Positions 1 to 10,050 of a DNA stretch of 64,000 bases are shown one piece after another. Numbering within the stretch: the first letter of the stretch is position 1; every line of letters begins with the position of its first letter. Source of the stretch: Pseudomonadota bacterium (GTDB lineage: Bacteria; Pseudomonadota; Gammaproteobacteria; Acidiferrobacterales; Acidiferrobacteraceae). The DNA lies in contig JAJYRD010000073.1 of NCBI GenBank assembly GCA_021794275.1, positions 1 to 64,000 of the forward strand. The letters are read 5' to 3'. The notes beneath the pieces are model-generated. The model was not told the DNA's origin. It did no database searches and was given only the letters and a program-made list of their open reading frames with translations. The position numbers and the translations under genes were made by a program.

Positions 1-79
1 TGTTTGGTTTCTGAAGTTACCACCAGGTTACCAAACTCGGGGTATTTCTCCTACCGCACGTCGTAAGTCCTTGATTTAA

Positions 80-156
80 TGGTGGGCCCGGAAGGACTCG
101 AACCTTCGACCAGAGGATTATGAGTCCCCTGCTCTAACCGACTGAGCTACAGGCCC
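80..156 (-). tRNA. tRNA with CAU anticodon, probably tRNA-Ile2 (ileX-like)
   Basis: Read on the minus strand this folds as a 77-nt tRNA with a 7-bp acceptor stem (GGGCCTG with CGGGCCC), a D arm, an anticodon loop CTCATAA, a variable loop, a T arm with TTCGAGT, and an encoded CCA end at 80-82. The CAU anticodon alone fits elongator Met, initiator Met or lysidine-modified Ile2. Pairs C4-G69 and C5-G68, known TilS recognition features in E. coli, and the position beside rpoD (as for E. coli ileX) favour Ile2. The 5' end lies 9 bases past the rpoD stop, so it may be processed from the rpoD transcript. Confidence 0.9.
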
Positions 157-165
157 GTAAGGGGT

Positions 166-2013
<1,848 letters not shown>

Positions 2014-2100
2014 TAAGGTCGCCCTTCGTGCCGTTTAGTTGAAATCGGACTCAAAATTAACTGGTAAGTATAGCAGGCCATCGACATCCCGCATCGACAG

Positions 2101-3837
2101 TTACTGCTCCCCGGGGTTACGACTCCGCAGATAGGCGACCAGCTCCGCCTGCTCGTTAGGAGTTAGATTTCCTTTATTAATCAAGAAATTGTGCCGCTCT
2201 TTGGCCTTCGCCGCGCGGGCCTGCTCGTTCAGTGTCCTCATGATGTCGCGCATGACCCCCTTGTGATCGGGAAGCAGTGACGGATACTCCCAGACGGCGA
2301 GCCGCGCCAGCGTCGAGCGGTGCGGACTGTCGGCGAATCGCTCCAGGACGGCGCCTGTCGTAAGCCCCGGCGTCTCCCGCAACAGCGCCACAAGCGCCGC
2401 TAGCACGTCCATGCCCGGCCTCCCCGCCAACGGGAGCTCCCCGACTTCCTCAATGAGGGCGGGGTATTGCAAAAGCAAGGCCACCGCCTGGCGCACGAGC
2501 GACCCGCCACGCACCGGGACCAGGGGCTCGGCCCGTCGCGTCTCTTCGGCCCGCGCGGGCACCAAAACCTCCGCCTGCGGCGCCTTCAGGGCGGTAAGTT
2601 CGGCCAGTCGCCCTATCATAAGCTCGTAGAGCGCCCCTTTCGCTAACTTCGACAACAAGGGCTTGGCAAGTTCAACCAACCGCGCCCGCCCATCCAGGCG
2701 CGAAAGATCGGCGCGAGCGCACAAGGTCTCGAAAAAAAACTCCGGGAGCTCGGTGGCGCGGCGCAGGCGCGCCTGGAATTCTGCCGCACCCTCGGCACGC
2801 ACCAAGGTATCAGGGTCCTCCCCCTCGGGCAGGAACAGAAAGCTCACCTGGCGCCCATCCTTCAAAACCGAAAGCGCCTGCTCCAGGGCGCGCCACGCGG
2901 CCTCGCGGCCGGCGCGATCGCCGTCAAAGCAAAAAACAATCTCGGGCGCATAACGAAAGAGACGGTCGAGATGCTCGCGCGTAGTGGCGGTCCCCAAGGT
3001 CGCCACTACGTGGGTCACGCCAAACTGGGACAGCGCGAGAACATCCATATAGCCCTCCACGACCACGACCTGTCCGGCCTTGTCGATGGCGTCCAGCGCC
3101 TGCGGCAAGCCATAGATCTCGCGCCCCTTATGAAACAACGCCGTCTCTGGCGAATTCATGTACTTGGGTTCGCCTTGATCGAGCACCCGGCCGCCGAATC
3201 CTATGATATGACCCCGGGCGTCGGCGATCGGGAACATCACCCGGTCGCGAAACCTGTCGTAAAAACCTGCCGCCCCCTCGCGGGCGATGACGAGACCGGC
3301 TCGCTCCAACAAGGACGGCTCAAAGTCGGAGGCCAAGGCGTTCAGAAGACCGTTCCAGCCCGGGGGCGCATAACCCAATTGAAAGCCCTTGGCGATCGCC
3401 CCCGTGATGCCTCGCCCCTTGAGGTAGGCCTGTGCGCGCTCGGCCGACGGATGATGGCGCAACGCCTCCTGAAAATAGCGCGCGCCGGCCGCGAGGACCG
3501 GACGCAGGTCAGGCCCCGCCTTGACGGCCGGCCGGCCCTCTTGCGGCATCTCGAGACCGGCCCGGCGGGCCAGTTCCGTGACCGCCTCGACGAAGCCCAA
3601 GCGATCGTAATTCATCAGGAACCCGATCGCGGACCCGTGGGCCCCGCAACCGAAACAGTGATAGAACTGCTTGTCCGCACTTACCGTAAACGAGGGGGTC
3701 CGCTCTTCATGGAAAGGGCAGCAGGCCTTGTAATCCCGGCCAGCCTTGCGCAAAGGCACGCGGCCGCCGACCAGCTCGACGATGTCCGTGCGCGCGAGGA
3801 CGGCGTCAATGAAGGGCGATGGTATTTTTGTTGCCAC
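2101..3837 (-). CDS. dnaG: DNA primase DnaG
   Basis: Makes RNA primers for Okazaki fragments at the replication fork. The N-terminus has a CHC2 zinc finger with the pattern C-P-F-H and C-F-G-C at about residues 38-64. A TOPRIM catalytic domain follows, with 'VVVVEGYMDV' and 'FDGDRAG', and then a C-terminal DnaB-binding helical region. The open frame runs further upstream, but that part overlaps yqeY and has no primase similarity. The GTG at 3835-3837, starting VATKIPSPFI, is preceded by a G-rich ribosome site and gives 578 aa, close to E. coli's 581. It sits 44 bp after yqeY. Confidence 0.95.
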   Translation of the reverse strand: MATKIPSPFIDAVLARTDIVELVGGRVPLRKAGRDYKACCPFHEERTPSFTVSADKQFYHCFGCGAHGSAIGFLMNYDRLGFVEAVTELARRAGLEMPQEGRPAVKAGPDLRPVLAAGARYFQEALRHHPSAERAQAYLKGRGITGAIAKGFQLGYAPPGWNGLLNALASDFEPSLLERAGLVIAREGAAGFYDRFRDRVMFPIADARGHIIGFGGRVLDQGEPKYMNSPETALFHKGREIYGLPQALDAIDKAGQVVVVEGYMDVLALSQFGVTHVVATLGTATTREHLDRLFRYAPEIVFCFDGDRAGREAAWRALEQALSVLKDGRQVSFLFLPEGEDPDTLVRAEGAAEFQARLRRATELPEFFFETLCARADLSRLDGRARLVELAKPLLSKLAKGALYELMIGRLAELTALKAPQAEVLVPARAEETRRAEPLVPVRGGSLVRQAVALLLQYPALIEEVGELPLAGRPGMDVLAALVALLRETPGLTTGAVLERFADSPHRSTLARLAVWEYPSLLPDHKGVMRDIMRTLNEQARAAKAKERHNFLINKGNLTPNEQAELVAYLRSRNPGEQ

Positions 3838-3881
3838 ACAGGCCCCCCAGGCGCCCGCATAGGGAAGACAGGCGCCCTTCC

Positions 3882-4325
3882 TTAACTCAACCGCTCCTTG
3901 ATCCGCGCACTTACGGCGGCCATGTCGGCCCGCCCTTGGGCGCGTGGCTTGATATGGGCCACCACCCGTCCCATATCCTTGATCGAGGCGGCCTGCGTGT
4001 GCGCCAGGGCCTCTTGAATGAGTTCTTCGATCTCCTGGGGAGACAAGGGCGTCGGCCGGTAGGCCTGCCATACGGCGAGCGAGGCCTGTTCTTTTTCCAC
4101 GAGGTCCGAGCGACCCGCCGCGCCGAACTGTTCGATGGATTCCTGGCCCTGCCGCACGAGCTTTTCCAGGACCGCGAGCACGCCGGCGTCATCTAAGGAC
4201 ACGCGCTCGTCCACCTCGCGGCGCTGGATGGCGGCCCGCAACATCCGGATCGCCTCGAGCCGCTGTGTATCTTTGGCGCGCATCGCCGTCTTCATGTCCT
4301 CGGCGACTTGCTCCTTCAGCGTCAT
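3882..4325 (-). CDS. yqeY: YqeY/GatB-like domain protein
   Basis: A 147-aa YqeY-family protein. The family shares a domain with the tail of the GatB subunit of tRNA amidotransferase, and its free-standing role is not established. The sequence starts MTLKEQVAEDMKTAMRAKD and contains the typical 'RLEAIRMLRAAIQ' and 'KDMGRVVAHI' segments, over the full family length. It lies between rpsU (6 bp away) and dnaG (44 bp away), the usual place of yqeY in many proteobacteria, so it is almost certainly co-transcribed with them. Confidence 0.93.
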   Translation of the reverse strand: MTLKEQVAEDMKTAMRAKDTQRLEAIRMLRAAIQRREVDERVSLDDAGVLAVLEKLVRQGQESIEQFGAAGRSDLVEKEQASLAVWQAYRPTPLSPQEIEELIQEALAHTQAASIKDMGRVVAHIKPRAQGRADMAAVSARIKERLS

Positions 4326-4331
4326 GATTCT

Positions 4332-4547
4332 TTAAAACGGCCTGTTGGCGCGCTGGGCGACGCGGGCGATCTTCTTCAGCTCACGCTTGCGCGCGGCTGC
4401 CGCTTTGCGCTTACGGACTGCCGTCGGCTTCTCGTAGAACTCGCGACGACGAACCTCGGCGAACACACCCGCCTTCTCACACGACCTGCGAAAACGACGA
4501 AGCGCAACCTCGAAGGGTTCGTGCTCCTTTACGCGCACCGATGGCAT
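4332..4547 (-). CDS. rpsU: 30S ribosomal protein bS21
   Basis: Small-subunit ribosomal protein that helps base pairing between the mRNA Shine-Dalgarno sequence and 16S rRNA. It is 71 aa and strongly basic, with the family core '[18 protein letters not shown]', '[10 protein letters not shown]' and an Arg/Lys-rich tail. It is the first gene of the macromolecular-synthesis operon (rpsU-yqeY-dnaG-rpoD) that links translation, replication and transcription. A good sigma-70 promoter lies about 60 bp upstream. Confidence 0.98.
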   Translation of the reverse strand: MPSVRVKEHEPFEVALRRFRRSCEKAGVFAEVRRREFYEKPTAVRKRKAAAARKRELKKIARVAQRANRPF

Positions 4548-4606
4548 AGACGCAATACACCTCGCTATAAGTGGTAGTTGAGCCGACGGCCCGTGGTAAA
4601 CGGCGG

Positions 4607-4635
4607 ATTCTAGCGCGCGCGGATCGATTTGTACA
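4607..4635 (-). promoter_or_regulatory. sigma-70 promoter of rpsU operon
   Basis: On the minus strand a -35 TGTACA (4630-4635; 4 of 6 consensus bases) and a -10 TAGAAT (4607-4612; 5 of 6) are separated by exactly 17 bp. This predicts a start near 4600 and a leader of about 50 nt before rpsU. Confidence 0.6.
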
Positions 4636-4836
4636 CCGGCAGCTTACAAGGGTAGCCGAGACCCCGGCCTAGGCCCTCGATGGGGTCGGCCAAGGATGCG
4701 CTTACATACAGCTCAGGGCCGGCCTCGCCTGGCGGGATCCCGGCGCACTGGGCGGGACGCCAGCGCCGCGACCTTGGTGAACGCAGCGCGGGGCGGTAAG
4801 CTGCACCCATTCCTGACCCATTTAGGACCACGACCC

Positions 4837-5847
4837 ATGCTCGTGCTCGGTATCGAGACCTCCTGCGACGACACCGGCGTCGCGCTCTACGATCGCGACG
4901 CGGGGCTGCGCGCCCATGCGCTTTTCAGCCAAATGAGCCACGCCCTCTATGGCGGCGTGGTCCCCGAAATCGCCTCACGCGACCACATCCAGAAGCTGCT
5001 CCCGCTCATCGACGCCCTGCTCATCGACGCCGGGGTGGCCATCGATGACCTGGACGCGATCGCCTATACGGCTGGGCCGGGCCTCGCCGGGGCCTTGCTC
5101 GTGGGCGCGGCGCTTGCGCGCGCGCTCGCCTTCGCGCTCGCCATACCCGCGCTTGGCGTACATCACCTGGAAGGCCATCTCCTCGCGCCGCGACTCGAGC
5201 CCGAGGCGCCGGATTTTCCGTTTCTCGCCCTGCTCGTCTCCGGTGGGCACACCCTGCTTGCCGACGTCCAAGCGCTCGGGCAATACACGATCCTAGGTGA
5301 ATCGCGCGACGACGCCGCGGGCGAGGCCTTCGACAAGAGCGCCCAAGTCCTGGGCCTGGGCTTTCCGGGGGGGCCTGCCATCGGCAAGGCGGCCTCGCGA
5401 GGGCGCGAGACGGATCTCAGGCTACCACGCCCGCTCGTCGACCGCCCGGGCCTCGAGTTCAGCTTCAGCGGCCTGAAGACCGCGCTTTTGCAGGCTGCCC
5501 GCGAACGGCCCTTGGATGACGAGCGGCGTTGCGATCTTGCCTACGCCCTGCAAGACGCGATCGTCGACACCTTGGCCGTGAAGTGCCGCCGGGCACTGCT
5601 TCAGACCGGCCACGAGCGTCTGGTCATCGCAGGCGGCGTCGGGGCCAACCAAAGGCTGCGCGAGCGGCTCACGGACGAGGTGGCGGCCCTCGGGGCCAAG
5701 CTCTACTATCCGCGGCCGGCCTTCTGCACCGACAACGGCGCCATGATCGCCTACGCCGGCTGCCTGCGGCTCGCCGCCGGCCAAGCCGGCAACCAGGATT
5801 TCGGCGTCCGCCCCCGCTGGCCGCTCAGCGAGCTTTCGCCGCCTTAG
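4837..5847 (+). CDS. tsaD: tRNA threonylcarbamoyladenosine transferase subunit TsaD
   Basis: Catalytic subunit that, with TsaB and TsaE, transfers threonylcarbamoyl to A37 of ANN-decoding tRNAs. At 336 aa it matches the family. It begins '[19 protein letters not shown]', has the metal-binding His pair in '[10 protein letters not shown]', then 'LVSGGHT' and '[13 protein letters not shown]'. The frame continues upstream, but the ATG at 4837 gives the conserved N-terminus and has AGGA about 10 bases before it. It is divergent from rpsU, and its 3' end overlaps the convergent plsY by 23 bp. Confidence 0.97.
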   Translation: MLVLGIETSCDDTGVALYDRDAGLRAHALFSQMSHALYGGVVPEIASRDHIQKLLPLIDALLIDAGVAIDDLDAIAYTAGPGLAGALLVGAALARALAFALAIPALGVHHLEGHLLAPRLEPEAPDFPFLALLVSGGHTLLADVQALGQYTILGESRDDAAGEAFDKSAQVLGLGFPGGPAIGKAASRGRETDLRLPRPLVDRPGLEFSFSGLKTALLQAARERPLDDERRCDLAYALQDAIVDTLAVKCRRALLQTGHERLVIAGGVGANQRLRERLTDEVAALGAKLYYPRPAFCTDNGAMIAYAGCLRLAAGQAGNQDFGVRPRWPLSELSPP

Positions 5848-6460
5848 CGCCGATCTTGGTCTCGCGGCCCGCGAGGAGATTGCGGATGTTGCTGCGATGG
5901 CGCCACAAGAGAAGCACGCTCATGACCGATGTGGCGGCAAAGAATACGCCGACATGGGCGCGCAGGGTCGCGGCCACCAGGAAAGGGGCGGCCACTGCGG
6001 CGGTGAGCGCCGCAAGCGACGAATAACGGAACGCCACCGCCACCACGAGCCAGATACCCAGAAGTCCGGCGCCCGCCACGGGGTCGATAGTCGCGAGCAC
6101 CCCAAGCGCCGTGGCCACGCCCTTGCCCCCGCGGAAACGAAAAAATACGGGATAAATGTGCCCGAGCAGCGCGCACAAAGCGACTGCCGCCACGATCCAC
6201 GGCGCGACCCCGAGGAGCCGCGCAACGGCCACCGGCAGCACCCCTTTGAGGATATCGCCGATTAAGGTGATAATGGCGGCCTTCTTGCCCCCGATGCGCA
6301 AGACATTGGTGGCCCCGGGATTGCCCGAACCCGCCTGGCGAGGGTCGGGCAATCCAAGCATCCGACTTGCCAAAATGGCCGTGGAAAGGGAGCCTAGGAG
6401 ATAGGCGAGCCCCGGCAAAACATAGGCCCAAATCGAGATATGCGTGACGGCGTTCCCCAA
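5825..6460 (-). CDS. plsY: Glycerol-3-phosphate acyltransferase PlsY
   Basis: Inner-membrane enzyme that acylates glycerol-3-phosphate from acyl-phosphate to give lysophosphatidic acid, the first step of phospholipid synthesis. About five membrane spans are visible, with the family motifs '[10 protein letters not shown]', '[12 protein letters not shown]', 'GDILKG' and '[14 protein letters not shown]'. The length of 211 aa is normal. The longest start is a TTG at 6460 without a clear ribosome site; a TTG at 6418 is an alternative. The start is uncertain, and only 12 bp separate it from the divergent folB. Confidence 0.93.
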   Translation of the reverse strand: MGNAVTHISIWAYVLPGLAYLLGSLSTAILASRMLGLPDPRQAGSGNPGATNVLRIGGKKAAIITLIGDILKGVLPVAVARLLGVAPWIVAAVALCALLGHIYPVFFRFRGGKGVATALGVLATIDPVAGAGLLGIWLVVAVAFRYSSLAALTAAVAAPFLVAATLRAHVGVFFAATSVMSVLLLWRHRSNIRNLLAGRETKIGAKAAKAR

Positions 6461-6472
6461 GACAGTAGTGAC

Positions 6473-6841
6473 GTGCTGTATTTACACGATCTGAAAGCGG
6501 ATTGCATCATCGGGATCTGGGACTGGGAACGCCAGACCCGGCAGACTATCGTATTCGATCTCGACATGGCCGTCGACATTCGTGCCGCGGCGGTGTCCGA
6601 TGACATCCACGATGCCCTGGATTACAAGGCGGTCGCCAAACGCATCGTCGCATTCGTGGAGGCCTCGGAGTTTCGTCTCGTCGAGACCCTCGCGGAGCGC
6701 GTGGCGGAACTCGTCTTGCGCGAGTTTCCGGTCCCCTGGGTGCGCCTGCGCCTCGACAAGCGCGGCGCGATCCGCGGCGCGGGCCAAGTCGGACTCGTCA
6801 TCGAACGGCACCGCGCGAACCCCTCACGCGGCCGCCCCTAG
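6473..6841 (+). CDS. folB: Dihydroneopterin aldolase FolB
   Basis: Converts dihydroneopterin to 6-hydroxymethyl-dihydropterin in folate synthesis. It has the short FolB fold with 'DLKADCIIGIWDWERQ', 'DYKAVAKRIVAFVE' and 'LVETLAERVAELVL'. I chose the GTG at 6473, which gives 122 aa beginning VLYLHDLKA, the usual family N-terminus. An ATG at 6440 would add 11 residues and overlap plsY. There is no evident Shine-Dalgarno at either start. A pteridine reductase gene lies 1.2 kb further on, so pterin genes are clustered here. Confidence 0.93.
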   Translation: MLYLHDLKADCIIGIWDWERQTRQTIVFDLDMAVDIRAAAVSDDIHDALDYKAVAKRIVAFVEASEFRLVETLAERVAELVLREFPVPWVRLRLDKRGAIRGAGQVGLVIERHRANPSRGRP

Positions 6842-6880
6842 AAATCCCCATAAACCAACCTCGAAAGGATACCCAGCCTT

Positions 6881-7435
6881 ATGTCTATGATATTCCGCGC
6901 CGCCTTGATCGGTATTCTGTCGCTCGCCACCGCTCATGCCGCCGGCTTTTATGTAGGCGCCAACGTCGGCGCCTCCGATGCCCAAGGTCTCGGCAATGCC
7001 GCAAGCGCGGGAATCTACGCGGGTTACGCCATCGACTCCTGGTTGACCGTGGAGGCCGGCTACAATCGTCTCGGACGCTGGCTCGGCCACGATCAAGGCC
7101 AGCCCTACACCACGATCGTCAACAATGTCGACGTGTCGCTGACCGCGGGACCCCGATTCGACCGCAGGTTCCGCGCCTACGGACGCATCGGCTTCGTGGA
7201 CTGGTCCACGATAGGCACGGGCGGCGGCGGCGAACACAGGATCACGGGGAGCTCGGCGCAGAATGACATGCTGGAGGAGTTGCACCAGGGATTTTACGGT
7301 CTGGGCGTATCCTATCGACTGAGACGTCGCATAGGCCTGCGCCTCGAATACCGCGTCTACCGGGCCATGGCGGTCAACGGCCACGATCTCGATATCCGCT
7401 CCATACTCTTCGGCGCCACCTATCACTTCGGCTGA
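6881..7435 (+). CDS. Outer-membrane beta-barrel protein, small
   Basis: 184 aa. An N-terminal signal peptide is visible, with a hydrophobic stretch ending AHA before AGFYVGANVG at about residue 20. The mature part alternates polar and hydrophobic residues in the way of an 8-stranded barrel (OmpA or opacity-type fold) and ends in YHFG near the C-terminus, as outer-membrane proteins do. The ribosome site AAAGGA is well placed. It is unrelated in sequence to the folB upstream, 39 bp away. No specific function can be assigned. Confidence 0.75.
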   Translation: MSMIFRAALIGILSLATAHAAGFYVGANVGASDAQGLGNAASAGIYAGYAIDSWLTVEAGYNRLGRWLGHDQGQPYTTIVNNVDVSLTAGPRFDRRFRAYGRIGFVDWSTIGTGGGGEHRITGSSAQNDMLEELHQGFYGLGVSYRLRRRIGLRLEYRVYRAMAVNGHDLDIRSILFGATYHFG

Positions 7436-8038
7436 GACCAACGGCTCCCGGGATGACCGATCATGAACTGCTCCCGCCAACCTTACGCTATGGCGTGAGC
7501 TTCGGCGCTTTCTGGTAGGTGGCCGGCCAGTCGCGCAAGGGCGAATTAGGCGGCAAGGCCATCGCAGCACGATCGATATCCGGGGAAGCGCCCGCCACCA
7601 TAAAGCCATTCCGGGGTGCGGGAGGCCTGCTTTTTCTGTGGTGGTGTAACGGATCGACGATCTGAAGGGTTTACACCGCGCCTTTCTCTATTTCTTATGG
7701 CGCGCCATCGCCATATTCCGACCAAGGTGACGCGGTCCGGGTCGACATCGGGACGATCCGGTAGGCGATGTCCTGGGGGGCTCCAAATCGTGTTGTTGCC
7801 ATCCGCGGACTGCGGACACGGGCGCTCGTTCACCAAGCGTGAGGGAAAGAACCGGCGGCCCCGCGAAGAGGCCCCTTAGACCTTGGGTGCCACCGCCTCT
7901 CATCACAAGCGCGGCGCGCCATGGGCCGCGGGCCCTCCCGCAAGACGGGTGGGCGGGGGCGGTACCTCGGTCACGCAGCGGCGAGAGACCGACTCGGGCC
8001 ACGGCGACGACCGACGGGGATGGCGGCGCGCGGGCCCC
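7436..8038. other. 603-bp gap without a supported gene
   Basis: Several open frames cross this stretch on both strands, but none has a convincing start with a ribosome site or a protein-like composition. I see no RNA gene, transposase motif or strong terminator. It may be a remnant of lost genes. Confidence 0.6.
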
Positions 8039-8779
8039 TCAAAACACGGTCGAGCGCCCACCGTCGACCGCCAGGATCTGACCTGTCACATAGGGGGCAT
8101 CCAGGAGCAGGTAGGCCGCGGCACGGGCGATGTCTTCTGGGGAGCCCGTACGGTGCAGGGGGATTTGCGCCAACACGCGCTCACGCTCAGCTTCATCGGC
8201 GCCCGCCTCGGGCCATAAAATGGCGCCGGGCGCCACGCCATTGACGCGCACCTTCGGGGCCAATTCGCGCGAGAGCGACTGGGTCAACATGGCGAGCCCG
8301 GCCTTGGCGATGCTGTAGATGGGGTAATCCTTGAGCGGACGCGCGGCATGGATGTCGACGAGGTTGACGATGGCACCGCCCTGCGCCGCGAGATGAGGCG
8401 CGGCGCAACGGCTCAAGAAAAAGGGGGCGCGCAGGTTGGTGCCAAGAAGGTCATCCCATTGGCCGATCGTCGCCTCCTGGATCGGCGTCGGATAGAAGGT
8501 CGAGGCGTTGTTGACGAGCATGTCGAGGCGCCCGAAGCGCGCGAGTGCGCAGTCCACAAGAACGCGCGGGGCATCATCGCTCAGGATATCGGCGCGAACG
8601 AGAACCACGCTGCCGGGGCGCGCGGACTCGAGCTCGGCACGCAGCCGGTTCGCCTCATCGGTCGAGGAGCGGTAATGCAAAACGATCGACAGGCCGCGGG
8701 CGTGCAGTTGGCGGACCATGGCGGCACCCAGCCGTCGCGCGCCACCCGTCACCAGCACCACCCGTTCAGACGCCTGCAT
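8039..8779 (-). CDS. Pteridine reductase, short-chain dehydrogenase family (FolM-like)
   Basis: 246 aa, NADPH-dependent SDR. The N-terminal cofactor loop reads 'TGGARRLG', the TGX3RXG form typical of pteridine reductases rather than the ordinary TGX3GXG. The chain then has 'NNAS', a 'YSIAK' catalytic Tyr-Lys motif and 'VNGVAPGAI'. It probably reduces dihydropteridines, which fits its nearness to folB. The open frame extends upstream, but the ATG at 8779 has AAGGAGAAGG just before it, so this start is firm. It is divergent from the methyltransferase at 8834 across a 54-bp gap. Confidence 0.88.
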   Translation of the reverse strand: MQASERVVLVTGGARRLGAAMVRQLHARGLSIVLHYRSSTDEANRLRAELESARPGSVVLVRADILSDDAPRVLVDCALARFGRLDMLVNNASTFYPTPIQEATIGQWDDLLGTNLRAPFFLSRCAAPHLAAQGGAIVNLVDIHAARPLKDYPIYSIAKAGLAMLTQSLSRELAPKVRVNGVAPGAILWPEAGADEAERERVLAQIPLHRTGSPEDIARAAAYLLLDAPYVTGQILAVDGGRSTVF

Positions 8780-8833
8780 GACCTTCTCCTTTTGTGACAA
8801 AATAGCCGACATTTCCTCTATGGTCTCATAACC

Positions 8834-9982
8834 ATGTCCGGTTCTTCGCTTCCCGCATGGGCCACGCTCTCGCCCCCGGAAAAGACCGCGCTCGCGCACA
8901 ACGAACAGATCCTCGATGCGCGCCTCGCCCAAGGGCCGCTCGCCTTCGCCGATTATATGGAATGGGCGCTCTACGATGATGAGTGCGGCTATTACGCGCG
9001 GCGCGAGGTCTTCGGGGCGCGTGGCGATTACATCACCGCGCCACTCTTGTCCACGCACCTCGCCCGCGCGCTCGCCCGCCAATGGGCGCCGATACTCGCT
9101 GCGCATGGCGGCTCTATTATGGAGGCAGGCTCCGGAAACGGCCAGTTGGCGGTGGACACCCTGAAGGCCCTGGGCTTGGCCCGCAGGCTCCCCGAGCGGT
9201 ACTGGATGATAGAACGGAGTGCGCGGCGGCGCGCCGAAGCGCAAGAGCGCGTCGCATCGGAGATCCCGCAATGGGCTGACCGGGTCTCCGTGGTGGCCGA
9301 TTGGCCCGACGCCGAGGCCTCGATCGTCGTGGCAAACGAGATCCTCGATGCGCTCCCGGCCGCGCGTTTCCGTATGCGCGGGGGGCGCGCCCACACCCTA
9401 CTCGTGGCGCGCGACGAGACCGGGGTTCGGGCCTTCACGGAAGGGGCCGAGGACACGTTCGCGAGCGCGGCACTTTCCGACCTTTCGCTTGTCGATGGCT
9501 ACGAGTCAGAGACCTTGCCGCGGGCCCGCGACTTCCTGCAAAAGGCCTCCGAGCGCCTCGCGCGCGGCGTGATCCTCTTGATCGATTACGGCTTCCCGCG
9601 CGCCGAGTTCTACCACCCCGAGCGCCGCCAAGGGACGCTCATGTGCCACTTCCGCCAACACGCCCATACCGATCCCCTGATCCTGCCGGGTCTTCAGGAC
9701 ATCACAGTGCATGTCGATTTCACGGCCATCGCGCGCGCGGGCATTGCGCAAGGGCTCGATCTCGCGGGCTACACGAGCCAAGGGGCCTTTCTGCTCGCGC
9801 TTGGCATCGGCGAGGACATGCCAGGCGATGAGCGCGAGGCCCTGCTGGCACGCCAAGCGATCAAGCGCCTCACGCTCCCGCACGAGATGGGCGAACTCTT
9901 CAAGATCATAGCCTTCGAGCGCAATCAAAAGATCCCCCTGCAGGGCTTCCACCTCCTCGATCGCAGCCGCTCGCTGGCCTGA
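8834..9982 (+). CDS. SAM-dependent methyltransferase, MidA/NDUFAF7 family (DUF185)
   Basis: 382 aa. The N-terminal part has the family signature 'FADYMEWALYDDECGYY' and 'GARGDYITAP'. The SAM-binding motif I is 'IMEAGSGNGQLA' at about residue 95, followed later by 'IVVANEILDALP'. In mitochondria the homologue methylates an Arg of complex I subunit NDUFS2. The bacterial substrate is unknown, so I name only the family. In many gammaproteobacteria it sits next to a pteridine reductase and folB, as here. Confidence 0.88.
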   Translation: MSGSSLPAWATLSPPEKTALAHNEQILDARLAQGPLAFADYMEWALYDDECGYYARREVFGARGDYITAPLLSTHLARALARQWAPILAAHGGSIMEAGSGNGQLAVDTLKALGLARRLPERYWMIERSARRRAEAQERVASEIPQWADRVSVVADWPDAEASIVVANEILDALPAARFRMRGGRAHTLLVARDETGVRAFTEGAEDTFASAALSDLSLVDGYESETLPRARDFLQKASERLARGVILLIDYGFPRAEFYHPERRQGTLMCHFRQHAHTDPLILPGLQDITVHVDFTAIARAGIAQGLDLAGYTSQGAFLLALGIGEDMPGDEREALLARQAIKRLTLPHEMGELFKIIAFERNQKIPLQGFHLLDRSRSLA

Positions 9983-10050
9983 GGGCCGCATCCCGCCCCA
10001 CGGTCTGCGTCGCACAAGAGACATCCGTGGCCCTTGCGGCCAACCGCCGC

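Noticed and set aside
3838-4071. N-terminal extension of the dnaG frame
   Set aside because: It overlaps yqeY and has no primase similarity; the GTG at 3837 gives the normal length.
7616-8081. Overlapping open frames in the 7.4-8.0 kb gap
   Set aside because: Arg/Pro/Gly-rich shadow frames in GC-rich DNA; no motif and no ribosome site.
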